This document shows, piece by piece, positions 45,687 to 55,400 of a DNA stretch of 64,000 bases; the stretch's first letter is position 1; every line of letters starts with the position of its first letter. The position numbers were made by a program, and so were the translations under genes. The stretch is taken from assembly GCA_964490975.1 (NCBI GenBank), contig CAZBEQ010000015.1, forward strand, positions 6,178-70,177, read 5' to 3'. The stretch comes from DTU013 sp964490975. GTDB lineage: Bacteria; Bacillota; Clostridia; Acetivibrionales; DTU013. Below the pieces are notes generated by a model. It was given only the letters and a program-made list of their open reading frames with translations, was not told where the DNA came from and ran no database searches.

Positions 45687-46880
45687 TTATGCTTTCATAG
45701 CTGCTGCAAAGCTCTCTCCGAACTCAGTGCATCTCTTAAGAGCACTTTCATCAGGCCGGTATTTTATGCCTAATGGTTCCAGCGGAATAGTCAATCCCGA
45801 TTTTTCGAGCGATGCACTGATCACCTTAGGCGATTCTCCACTCCAGCCATAGCTGCCGAAACCTGCACCGAGTTTTCCCTTGAATTTGTGTCCCTTGATT
45901 TCTTCCAGCAAGCCGGCTGTTGGGCGCAGAACAGTATTATTGACGGTACAGCTTCCAATGATTACGCCTTTTGCTTTAAATAATTCAGTCAGCAGGTCGC
46001 TCTGATCAGTTACCGCTACATTGAACAGCTTGTACGCGGCTCCCTTCTTTCCAAGGCCTTCGGCGATTGCCTCTGCTATAGTCCTTGTGGCTTCGTACAT
46101 AGTGTCATATATGATTACGGCATAACCCTCATTATATTCCTGAGACCATTGATAATATTTTTCTATGATCTGCATCGGATCCTTTCGCCAGATTACACCA
46201 TGGCTTGGAGCGATCATATCTATGTTAAGGTTCAAAGCCTTGATCTGCTCGATTTTTTTTGTTATCAGAGGGCTAAAGGGCGTCAGGATATTAGCATAAT
46301 ACTTGATAGCTTCCTGATAAAGCTCACAATTATCCAACTCGTCATTATAGAATGACAAACCTGCATAGTGCTGCCCGAAAGCATCATTGGACAGTACTGT
46401 ACCGGCTCCTTTAACATAGGTGAGCATGCTGTCCGGCCAATGTATCATTTGCATCTCAACAAAAATAAGATCGTACTTACCAATATTAATTGAGTCACCG
46501 GTTTTTACGATTTGAATATTTAAATCATCACAGTGGAAATAGCTCTTTATAATATCTGCTCCATTTCTGGTACAATATATAGGTATATCCTTTGAGGGAA
46601 GTCTTTCGAGCAAATAACCGAGACTGCCGCCATGATCCGGCTCACAGTGATTTATAATAATCATATCAATATTGCCAAGTCCAACATCCTTGTCCAGATT
46701 CCTGACGAAATCTTCCTTGTATGGATCCCATACAGTATCTACAAGAACTGTTTTCTGATCCTTTATTATGTATGAGTTATAGCTTGAGCCTCTGTGTGTA
46801 GACAGTTCATGTCCATGAAAGTGCCGCAGGCCCCAATCCTTAATACCTACCCAATATATACTGTCTTTTATTTCTACCAT
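45687..46880 (-). CDS. Flavodiiron protein (FprA family oxygen/NO reductase)
   Basis: 397 residues. An N-terminal metallo-beta-lactamase di-iron domain has the ligand set H-x-E-x-D-H (NHCEPDHGG, about 79-87), histidine in IHWPDS (about 147), aspartate in SNDAFGQH and histidine in APSHGVIW. A C-terminal flavodoxin domain (about 250-397; IIYDTMYEATRTIAEAIA) binds FMN. No extra rubredoxin domain. In anaerobes such enzymes reduce O2 to water or NO. Strict-anaerobe defence is the likely role. ATG 46880 follows AAAAGGAGT. It stands alone, its upstream region adjoining repeat copy B. Confidence 0.95.
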   Translation of the reverse strand: MVEIKDSIYWVGIKDWGLRHFHGHELSTHRGSSYNSYIIKDQKTVLVDTVWDPYKEDFVRNLDKDVGLGNIDMIIINHCEPDHGGSLGYLLERLPSKDIPIYCTRNGADIIKSYFHCDDLNIQIVKTGDSINIGKYDLIFVEMQMIHWPDSMLTYVKGAGTVLSNDAFGQHYAGLSFYNDELDNCELYQEAIKYYANILTPFSPLITKKIEQIKALNLNIDMIAPSHGVIWRKDPMQIIEKYYQWSQEYNEGYAVIIYDTMYEATRTIAEAIAEGLGKKGAAYKLFNVAVTDQSDLLTELFKAKGVIIGSCTVNNTVLRPTAGLLEEIKGHKFKGKLGAGFGSYGWSGESPKVISASLEKSGLTIPLEPLGIKYRPDESALKRCTEFGESFAAAMKA

Positions 46881-47040
46881 AACACCGACTCCTTTTGATT
46901 ATCATTAAATTAGCAACGAATCTATTATTACCCAAAATTATATCATATAAAACGTGAATTATCTTTTGCCACATACAAGCAAGTTATTGTCATTCTATAG
47001 TTGAGTGACTGTTTGAAGAATTTGGAAATGAAGAAATGAC

Positions 47041-47321
47041 AGGTTCAGATTCGGATTTGATACAAATTGTGATCGGACTACTCGTTTTTGCAATTATAGA
47101 ACGTAATTGAGAGGCATTATGAAGAATAAGCCATATTTTTAATATAAAAATGACCATTTCTTGGTGGAATTATGTTCTAAAGTTGAAAAAACGGGTAGTG
47201 CACTATCAAAATAACCAGGCAAAGAAGTTTCCACATGTATTTGTATATTAATTACAGTTAGCAGGCCACAACCAGGTTATATTAAAAGGACTTTCTACTC
47301 ATCGCTGAAAGCCATACGGAA
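47041..47321 (+). repeat. Dispersed ~280-bp element, copy B
   Basis: Aligns end to end with copy A. Arms 47077-47102 and 47174-47199 pair at 24 of 26 positions, including G-U pairs. A shorter stem (GTTAGCAGGCCACAAC region, 47256-47273) follows. It starts about 160 bases upstream of the flavodiiron gene start, reads away from it and points into the tuf terminator. No conserved reading frame. Confidence 0.82.
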
Positions 47322-47349
47322 GCTTATGTCTATCACAGTGCTTTTTAAA

Positions 47350-47390
47350 CAACAAAAAAGGTGCAGTTTGCATAGCAAACCGCACCTTTT
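47350..47390 (-). terminator. Intrinsic terminator of tuf
   Basis: Stem 47356-47371 with 47375-47390 (one mismatch), triloop, followed on the minus strand by TTTTTTGTTG. It begins 13 bases past the tuf stop. Confidence 0.93.
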
Positions 47391-47402
47391 AAAGTATCCT
47401 TA

Positions 47403-48605
47403 TTATTCGATTATACCAGTAACAGTACCGGAACCAACAGTTCTGCCACCTTCACGGATAGCGAACCTGAGTCCTTCTTCCATAGCTATAGGAGTGATGA
47501 GCTTAATAACCATTTCGATATGGTCACCAGGCATGCACATCTCTGTACCTGCAGGAAGTTCAGCAATACCTGTAACGTCAGTGGTCCTGAAATAGAACTG
47601 GGGTCTGTAACCATTGAAGAAAGGAGTATGTCTTCCGCCTTCTTCCTTGGTCAGAACGTAAACCTGGCTCTTGAAATGAGTGTGGGGCTTGATGGATCCA
47701 GGCTTAGCCAGAACCTGTCCTCTTTCAACTTCATTTCTCTGGATACCTCTGAGCAGGCAGCCGATGTTATCGCCGGCAACAGCCTGATCAAGGAGCTTCC
47801 TGAACATTTCAACGCCGGTTACGACGGTCTTTCTCGGAGCATCCATTAAACCAACTATTTCAACTTCCTCGCCAACCTTTACCATACCTCTTTCAACCCT
47901 ACCTGTAGCAACTGTGCCACGGCCGGTGATTGAGAATACGTCCTCGACAGGCATAATGAAAGGCTTGTCTGTAGGTCTTTCCGGTGAAGGAATGTAGCTG
48001 TCAACTTCCTTCATGAGGTTGAGTATCGGCAGATATTCAGGAGCATTAGGATCAGTGGAGGTGCTTTCGAGAGCAACCAGAGCGGATCCTCTTACTATTG
48101 GAATATTGTCACCGTCGAATTCGTAGGAGCTGAGGAGTTCCCTGAGTTCCATTTCAACGAGCTCGATGAGTTCTTCGTCATCAACCATGTCGCACTTGTT
48201 AAGGAATACTACGATGTAAGGAACGCCAACCTGACGAGCAAGGAGTATGTGCTCCCTGGTCTGTGGCATCGGGCCGTCTGCTGCGGAAACAACGAGTATA
48301 GCGCCGTCCATCTGAGCAGCACCGGTGATCATGTTCTTAACATAGTCAGCATGGCCGGGGCAGTCAACGTGAGCATAATGCCTGTTGTCTGTTTCATATT
48401 CAACGTGTGCGGTCGAGATCGTGATTCCTCTTGCTTTTTCTTCAGGAGCCTTGTCGATCTGGTCGTATGCAGTATAGTTAGCCTTACCAGAGAATCCCAA
48501 TACCTTTGTTATAGCTGCTGTCAATGAAGTCTTGCCGTGGTCAACGTGACCGATAGTTCCAATGTTAACGTGGGGTTTTGTTCTTTCAAATTTGGCCTTA
48601 CCCAT
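47403..48605 (-). CDS. tuf: Translation elongation factor Tu
   Basis: 400 residues. GTPase that delivers aminoacyl-tRNA to the ribosome. G1 GHVDHGKT near residue 18, G3 DCPGHADY, G4 NKCD, then beta-barrel domains 2 and 3 ending SGTVTGIIE. Last gene of the str-type cluster, 127 bases after fusA, with ATG following GGGAGGAG. Confidence 0.99.
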   Translation of the reverse strand: MGKAKFERTKPHVNIGTIGHVDHGKTSLTAAITKVLGFSGKANYTAYDQIDKAPEEKARGITISTAHVEYETDNRHYAHVDCPGHADYVKNMITGAAQMDGAILVVSAADGPMPQTREHILLARQVGVPYIVVFLNKCDMVDDEELIELVEMELRELLSSYEFDGDNIPIVRGSALVALESTSTDPNAPEYLPILNLMKEVDSYIPSPERPTDKPFIMPVEDVFSITGRGTVATGRVERGMVKVGEEVEIVGLMDAPRKTVVTGVEMFRKLLDQAVAGDNIGCLLRGIQRNEVERGQVLAKPGSIKPHTHFKSQVYVLTKEEGGRHTPFFNGYRPQFYFRTTDVTGIAELPAGTEMCMPGDHIEMVIKLITPIAMEEGLRFAIREGGRTVGSGTVTGIIE

Positions 48606-48732
48606 TTTTTAATTCTCCTCCCTTGTTCAGTTAAACACTGAATGATTATTAATAATTTTTTTATTTTATATGCTGCAAAACGTATCAACTATATTGATGT
48701 GATCCTGCAGCATATTGACTGCTTTGAATCTT

Positions 48733-50796
48733 TTATTTAAGCACCGATTCCTGTATGCTCTTGGGGACTTCTTCATAGTGGCTGAACTGCATTGTGAACA
48801 CGCCTCTGCCCTGTGTCCTTGAACGAAGCTCAGTAGCATATCCAAACATGTTCGCAAGCGGCACATGCGAAGTGATAACCTGTGCGCCTGACCTGTTTTC
48901 CATACCCTCGATCCTTCCACGGCGTGAATTGAGATCACCCATGACGTCTCCCATGTATGTTTCAGGTACAACCACGTCAACCCTCATTATTGGCTCAAGC
49001 AACACCGGATCAGCCTTGCGGCAGCCTTCCTTGAAGGCCATTGATCCTGCTATCTTGAATGCCATTTCTGAAGAATCGACCTCATGATACGATCCATCTA
49101 CAAGAGTAGCTTTGATGTCAAGTACCTGATAGCCCCCCAGTATACCATTCTGCATGGCATCCTGTATACCTTCGTCGATAGGCGAGATATACTCCTTGGG
49201 AACTACTCCTCCAACGATCTTGTTTACAAACGTATATCCGCTTCCGGGCTCCTGTGGCTCCAACTCAATAACGCAGTGGCCATACTGGCCTCTGCCACCT
49301 GACTGCCTTACGAATTTGCCTTCGGCCTTTACAGCCTTCCTTATGGTTTCCTTGTATGCAACCTGGGGTTGGCCTATATTAGCTTCTACCTTGAATTCTC
49401 TCATCATTCTGTCAACGATGATCTCAAGATGCAGCTCGCCCATACCGGAGATAATTGTTTGCCCTGTTTCCGGATCTGTGTGGGCCTTGAATGTCGGGTC
49501 TTCTTCAGCAAGCTTAGCAAGAGCGGCTGACATCTTATCCTGTCCTGCCTTTGTCTTGGGTTCCACAGCGATGTGGATGACAGGTTCCGGGAATTCCATG
49601 GATTCCAATATAATTGGAGAATCCTCACTGCAAAGCGTATCGCCTGTGGTTGTATCCTTCAAGCCTACAATTGCGGCAATATCACCGGAATAAACAGAAT
49701 CTATATCCTCTCTGTGGTTGGCATGCATCTGAAGGAGCCTGCCGACCCTTTCCCTCTTGTTCTTTGTAGAATTCAGCACATATGACCCCGAACTCAACTT
49801 TCCTGAATAAACTCTGAAAAAGCAAAGTTTTCCGACAAATGGATCAGCCATGATCTTGAACGCCAGCGCAGCGAAGGGTCCTTCGTCATTTGCAGGTCTG
49901 TCAAGCTCTGTCTCATCATCGGGGGAAACACCTTTAATTGCAGGTACATCCAACGGAGAAGGCATATAATCAATAACTGCGTCCAGCAGCTTTTGTACAC
50001 CCTTGTTCCTGTAGGATGAACCACAGGTTACCGGTATCATATCAACGGCAATGGTTGCCTTTCTGATACCTGCACGTATTTCCTCTACGGTCAGTTCTTC
50101 ACCTTCAAGGTATTTATTCATCAAGTTCTCATCTTGTTCAGCAACAGCTTCGATTAAAATGTTACGATATTTTTCAACGATATCAACCATATCTTCCGGT
50201 ATCGGTTCTTCATCCAATACCGTTCCAAGGTCATCGGTGTAGTATATGGCCTTCATCGTCACCAGGTCGACTATACCCTTGTAATTATCTTCTTTGCCGA
50301 TAGGTAGCTGAATTGGAACAGCATTTGCCTTAAGTCTGTCCTTCATCATCTGGACACAATTAAAAAAATCTGCGCCCATAATATCCATTTTATTAACATA
50401 TGCAATACGGGGAACATTGTACTTGTCGGCCTGTCTCCAAACGGTTTCAGACTGAGGTTCCACCCCGCCCTTTGCACAGAAAAGTGTTACCGAACCATCG
50501 AGAACTCTCAGAGATCTTTCAACCTCGACCGTAAAGTCAACGTGCCCCGGCGTATCAATAATGTTGATCCTGTTACCCTTCCACTGTGCGGTAGTTGCAG
50601 CAGAGGTTATCGTGATGCCTCTTTCCTGCTCCTGCTCCATCCAGTCCATTGTTGCAGCGCCCTCATGAACTTCTCCCATCTTATGCAGTTTGCCTGTATA
50701 AAACAGAATACGCTCTGTTGTAGTTGTCTTACCAGCATCTATGTGAGCCATTATACCAATGTTTCTGGTATTTTCCAAACTAAATTGCCTGGGCAT
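48733..50796 (-). CDS. fusA: Translation elongation factor G
   Basis: 687 residues. GTPase driving tRNA-mRNA translocation and, with RRF, ribosome recycling. G1 AHIDAGKTTTTE near residue 18, DTPGHVDF, NKMD, and the domain IV loop with GRGQYGH. Full family length with no insertions. ATG 50796 follows AAAGGAGG. In the str operon, 106 bases after rpsG. Confidence 0.99.
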   Translation of the reverse strand: MPRQFSLENTRNIGIMAHIDAGKTTTTERILFYTGKLHKMGEVHEGAATMDWMEQEQERGITITSAATTAQWKGNRINIIDTPGHVDFTVEVERSLRVLDGSVTLFCAKGGVEPQSETVWRQADKYNVPRIAYVNKMDIMGADFFNCVQMMKDRLKANAVPIQLPIGKEDNYKGIVDLVTMKAIYYTDDLGTVLDEEPIPEDMVDIVEKYRNILIEAVAEQDENLMNKYLEGEELTVEEIRAGIRKATIAVDMIPVTCGSSYRNKGVQKLLDAVIDYMPSPLDVPAIKGVSPDDETELDRPANDEGPFAALAFKIMADPFVGKLCFFRVYSGKLSSGSYVLNSTKNKRERVGRLLQMHANHREDIDSVYSGDIAAIVGLKDTTTGDTLCSEDSPIILESMEFPEPVIHIAVEPKTKAGQDKMSAALAKLAEEDPTFKAHTDPETGQTIISGMGELHLEIIVDRMMREFKVEANIGQPQVAYKETIRKAVKAEGKFVRQSGGRGQYGHCVIELEPQEPGSGYTFVNKIVGGVVPKEYISPIDEGIQDAMQNGILGGYQVLDIKATLVDGSYHEVDSSEMAFKIAGSMAFKEGCRKADPVLLEPIMRVDVVVPETYMGDVMGDLNSRRGRIEGMENRSGAQVITSHVPLANMFGYATELRSRTQGRGVFTMQFSHYEEVPKSIQESVLK

Positions 50797-50902
50797 GATT
50801 GCCTCCTTTCTTCCTCGATAAGTTCAAATTTTTGAAATCCTATTAATATAACTTCTGCAGATTTCTCACCTTTATACTGCAACCGGTGATACCGGGCAGC
50901 GA

Positions 50903-51373
50903 TTACCAGCGATAATGTGCAAAAGCCCTGTTTGCCTCTGCCATCTTGTGGGTGTCTTCTTTTTTCTTGTAAGCTCCACCGGCATTGTTGACAGCGTCAA
51001 GGATCTCTCCTGCAAGTCTTTCCTTCATTGTCTTTTCGCCTCTTGCGCGCGAATAATTGGTCAACCATCTCAGTCCTAAAGCCTGCCTTCTTTCAGGTCT
51101 GACTTCCATTGGAACCTGGTAGGTTGCACCGCCGACTCTTCTGGCTTTGACTTCCAGTACAGGCATTATGTTATTCATTGCCTGTTCAAAAACTTCAAGC
51201 GGATCCTTTCCTGTCTTCTCCTTTATAATGTCGAATGCATCATAACAAATTCTCTGAGCAACACCTTTTTTGCCGTCAAGCATAATGTTGTTGATCAGTT
51301 TTGTAACAACCTTGTCATTATATATAGGATCCGGCAGAACATCCCTTTTGGGCGTATGTCCTTTTCTTGGCAC
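50903..51373 (-). CDS. rpsG: 30S ribosomal protein S7
   Basis: 156 residues, the standard length. Primary 16S-binding protein that nucleates head assembly; contains RRVGGATYQVPMEVRPERR. Begins with GTG 51373 after AAAAGGAGGG. It may also bind its own operon leader, as in E. coli. Confidence 0.98.
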   Translation of the reverse strand: MPRKGHTPKRDVLPDPIYNDKVVTKLINNIMLDGKKGVAQRICYDAFDIIKEKTGKDPLEVFEQAMNNIMPVLEVKARRVGGATYQVPMEVRPERRQALGLRWLTNYSRARGEKTMKERLAGEILDAVNNAGGAYKKKEDTHKMAEANRAFAHYRW

Positions 51374-51399
51374 TTTACTTCCCTCCTTTTAGTAATGAT

Positions 51400-51458
51400 A
51401 GGGGCAAGCTAACTCCCCTTCGAATGTTTACGAGGTACTCGGAACCCGTAGGTCCTCG
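51400..51458 (-). promoter_or_regulatory. Structured S12-S7 intergenic segment
   Basis: The 194 bases between rpsL and rpsG contain two hairpins: AGGGG/CCCCT (51400-51419) and CGAGG/CCTCG (51431-51458). The E. coli S7 autoregulatory site lies in the same gap, so an equivalent role is plausible but unproven. Confidence 0.4.
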
Positions 51459-51567
51459 TCAGTGCGTCAGTACATGTAATATATAAATCAATCAATATAT
51501 AAATTAATTTGTTTTTATCTATTCAACATACCTTGCACTTATTTTGGTCTGACCTCATCGGACGCTG

Positions 51568-51996
51568 TTATTTCTTAACTGCGCCAGCTTTAGGCCTCTT
51601 TGCACCATACTTGGAACGGCCCTGCATTCTCTTTGCAACACCTGCTGTATCAAGGGTACCTCTGATAATGTGATACCTGACACCAGGGAGATCCTTAACC
51701 CTGCCGCCTCTGATAAGCACGACGCTGTGTTCCTGCAGATTGTGGCCTATTCCTGGGATGTAAGCACTGACTTCGATACCGTTTGTCAAACGCACCCTGG
51801 CAACCTTTCTCAAAGCTGAGTTAGGCTTCTTCGGTGTTTGCGTTCTTACAACAGTGCAAACTCCCCTCTTTTGCGGAGAATTAGTTTCAACAGGCTTCTT
51901 TTTCAGCGAGTTGAATCCTTTTTGCAGAGCCGGAGCAGTAGATTTGTATTCAACTGACTCTCTTCCCTTTCTGACCATCTGATTAAATGTTGGCAA
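51568..51996 (-). CDS. rpsL: 30S ribosomal protein S12
   Basis: 142 residues starting MPTFNQMVRKGR. Decoding-site protein; the TPKKPNSALRK and RGGRVKDLPGVRYH stretches carry wild-type lysines at the streptomycin-resistance positions. It begins with TTG 51996 after GGGAGGTG; the frame opens at 52014 but those residues (GGVK) are unlikely. First ribosomal protein gene after the L7Ae-like gene. Confidence 0.97.
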   Translation of the reverse strand: MPTFNQMVRKGRESVEYKSTAPALQKGFNSLKKKPVETNSPQKRGVCTVVRTQTPKKPNSALRKVARVRLTNGIEVSAYIPGIGHNLQEHSVVLIRGGRVKDLPGVRYHIIRGTLDTAGVAKRMQGRSKYGAKRPKAGAVKK

Positions 51997-52056
51997 TTTT
52001 ACACCTCCCTTCAAGTTTTGAATATTATTTATATCAAATTATTGATATATCGTTAT

Positions 52057-52338
52057 TTACCTCATTATACAAACTGCAGATGCGCCTACTTCAATGCCTA
52101 CTGCCTTGCCTAACTGCTTCATTGTATCTACATACTCAATTTCTATTGAATTAGCGAGGCATTGCTCTTTAAGGTTCTCAGTGATTTTCACGTCAGCATC
52201 CTTTGCAATGAAAACTTTTATCGCGGTCTTGTTCTCCACCGCTTTCAAGGTTTGCTTTATTCCTATTGCTTTGTTGCTGCCTTTCAAAAGCTCAAGCACT
52301 TGTCGAGCACCTATCCCCTCTGTGACCTTTTTGTACAA
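52057..52338 (-). CDS. L7Ae/L30e-family RNA-binding protein (YbxF-like)
   Basis: 93 residues. L7Ae fold with ARQVLELLKGSNKAIGIKQTLKAV and VFIAKDADVKI; binds kink-turn RNA. In Firmicutes it sits between rpoC and rpsL, as here. Start TTG 52338 with a weak GGGAT site. Promoter 52404-52432 drives it with the str genes. Confidence 0.92.
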   Translation of the reverse strand: MYKKVTEGIGARQVLELLKGSNKAIGIKQTLKAVENKTAIKVFIAKDADVKITENLKEQCLANSIEIEYVDTMKQLGKAVGIEVGASAVCIMR

Positions 52339-52403
52339 TTAAATCCCAAATGCGGTTAAAACCAACCTAATGGGCATAATACTCCCTGAATTCGCACTGA
52401 AAC

Positions 52404-52432
52404 ATTCTATCACCGCTTTGCAATGTTGTCAA
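52404..52432 (-). promoter_or_regulatory. SigA-type promoter of the str operon
   Basis: On the minus strand TTGACA (52432-52427) and TAGAAT (52409-52404) are 17 bases apart. About 65 bases upstream of the L7Ae-like start. Confidence 0.8.
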
Positions 52433-52493
52433 GATAAACGTAAAGACCGATGGTGCCGTTTATACAAACGACACCACCAGTCTCTCCCACTGA

Positions 52494-55400
52494 CTACTCG
52501 GTCACGGTACTGATATTTATATCCTTGTATCTGCTCATGCCTGTTCCGGCAGGTATAAGCTTTCCTATTATAACGTTTTCCTTGAGTCCGACCAGCGGAT
52601 CTACCTTGCCCTTGATTGCAGCTTCAGTCAATACTCTTGTAGTCTCCTGGAACGACGCAGCCGACAGGAATGACTCAGTAGCAAGCGATGCCTTCGTGAT
52701 ACCAAGCAAAGTACGTTTACCGGTTGCCGGTCTCAATCCCTCAGCCGTTACCCTTGCATTTTCACTCTCAAAGTCAAACATATCCACCAGACCGCCCGGC
52801 AGCATATCAGTGTCACCGGCATCCTCTATCTTTACCTTCCTGAGCATCTGCCTGATTATTACTTCGATATGCTTGTCATTGATATCAACACCCTGCAGCC
52901 TGTAAACCCTTTGAACTTCCTGCAACAGGTATTGCTGAACTCCCTTGATGCCTTTTATCTTCAATATATCATGCGGATTTACGGAACCTTCTGTGATCTC
53001 ATCTCCGGCTTCAATAACGTCGCCGTCTGAAACCTTTATCCTGGAGCCGTATGTTATCTGGTATGAATGTGACTCTCCATCCTCAGAGGTTACGATTACT
53101 TCCCTCTTCTTCTTGGTATCACTTATCTTTACCGTACCTGCGATTTCGGATATAACTGCAAGCCCTTTTGGTTTCCTGGCTTCAAAAAGTTCCTCGACAC
53201 GCGGGAGACCCTGTGTGATGTCATCACCGGCAACACCACCGGTATGGAACGTTCTCATTGTAAGCTGTGTACCAGGTTCGCCTATTGACTGTGCTGCCAC
53301 TATACCGACAGCCTCGCCTACATTGACATCCTCATTGGTTGCCAGGTTCGCACCGTAACACTTGGCGCATACTCCATACTCCGAATGACAGGTAAGCATG
53401 GATCTGATCCTTGCTTTCTTGATTCCGGCCTTGACGACCCTTTCAGCTTGGCTGTCTGTGATCCTAGTATTGGCTTCAATAATTACTTCACCTGTTTCAG
53501 GATGTACGATATCATCGGTCGCGTACCTTCCTACAAGCCTTTCAGCCAGACCTTCTATGACTTCGCTTCCATCCTTGATCTCGGATACCTCTATTCCCTT
53601 TCTGGTACCGCAGTCAATTTCCCTTACAATAACGTCCTGGCTTACATCAACAAGACGGCGTGTCAGATAACCTGAGTCAGCTGTTCTAAGTGCTGTATCT
53701 GCAAGACCTTTTCTGGCTCCATGGGAGGATATGAAGTACTCAAGAACATTCAAGCCTTCACGGAAATTAGCCTTTATCGGAATTTCCAGAGTTCTACCCT
53801 GTGTATCTGCCATAAGGCCTCTCATACCGGACAGCTGTTTGATCTGGCTGATACTTCCGCGGGCTCCGGACTGGGACATCATGAATATTGGATTGAAACG
53901 ATCCAATGTCTCCATAAGCGCCTTGGTCAGGTTTTCGCCTGTGTCTGTCCATGCCTGGATAACTGAGGTATATCTTTCTTCTTCAGATATGAGACCTCTC
54001 TTGTACATCTTTGTTATGTTCTCTATCTTTGCTTCAGTTTCATCAATGAACTTCTTTTTAACATCAGGTATTACCATGTCAGATACACTGACAGTGATTG
54101 CGCCTCTTGTCGAGTATTTGAAGCCTAAAGCTTTGATCCTGTCGAGTACGATAGCAGTCTCTGTTGTACCATGTGCTTTTATACACTTATCTATTATCTT
54201 GCCCAATTCTTTCTTAGTTACGATCTGTGTTATTTCAAGATTGAAAAGGCTGTCAGGAGTTGATCTGTCAACAAAACCAAGATCCTGTGGAATAGCTTCA
54301 TTGAACAGCATTTTCCCAACAGTAGTCTCAATTATCTTTGATTTGGGCTGGCCGTCTATCACCTTGATCGTTTTGATCCTGACCTTGGCATGCAGTCCGA
54401 CAACACCTTCATCGTAAGCCATTACTGCTTCATCAAGGTTTCCGAATACCTTACCTTCACCGGGTTCTCCCTCGCGTTCGATCGTAAGGTAATAGCTTCC
54501 GAGAACCATGTCCTGTGTAGGTACAGTTATCGGCTTGCCATCCTTTGGAGCCAGAAGATTGTTGGCCGAGAGCATGAGGAACCTTGCCTCAGCTTGTGCT
54601 TCAGCAGACAGCGGAACATGCACAGCCATCTGGTCACCATCGAAGTCGGCATTGTAAGCTGTACATACCAGAGGATGAAGCTTCAAAGCCCTTCCTTCTA
54701 CGAGTACCGGCTCAAATGCCTGTATGCCGAGTCTATGGAGCGTAGGTGCACGGTTAAGCAATACGGGATGTTCCTTGATGACTTCCTCGAGCACGTCCCA
54801 TACCTCTGCCCTGACTCTTTCGACCATTCTCTTTGCACTCTTTATATTATGGGCAAGCCCGTCGTTCACGAGCTTTTTCATTACAAACGGTTTGAACAGT
54901 TCCAGCGCCATTTCCTTTGGAAGACCACACTGGAATATCTTCAGTTCAGGACCGACAACGATAACCGAACGTCCTGAATAGTCAACACGTTTTCCGAGCA
55001 GGTTCTGACGAAAACGTCCCTGCTTTCCCTTAAGCATGTCTGAAAGTGATTTCAGCGGCCTGTTGCCAGGGCCTGTTACAGGGCGGCCTCTCCTGCCGTT
55101 GTCTATAAGAGCATCAACTGCTTCCTGCAGCATCCTCTTCTCATTTCTTACGATTATGTCAGGGGCTCCAAGATCCAGCAGCCTCTTCAAACGGTTATTC
55201 CTGTTGATGACACGTCTATAAAGGTCGTTAAGATCCGATGTAGCGAACCTTCCGCCGTCCAACTGCACCATAGGGCGAAGCTCCGGCGGTATGACAGGAA
55301 CAACGTCCATTATCATCCACTCGGGTCTGTTGCCTGAAAGTCTGAACGCTTCTACAACCTCGAGCCTCTTTATAGTTCTTATCCTCTTTTGTCCGGAAGC

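Noticed and set aside
47041..47055. GGTTCAGATTC in repeat copy B as a tRNA T-arm
   Set aside because: No acceptor, D- or anticodon arm can be folded around it, and the T-loop consensus is broken.
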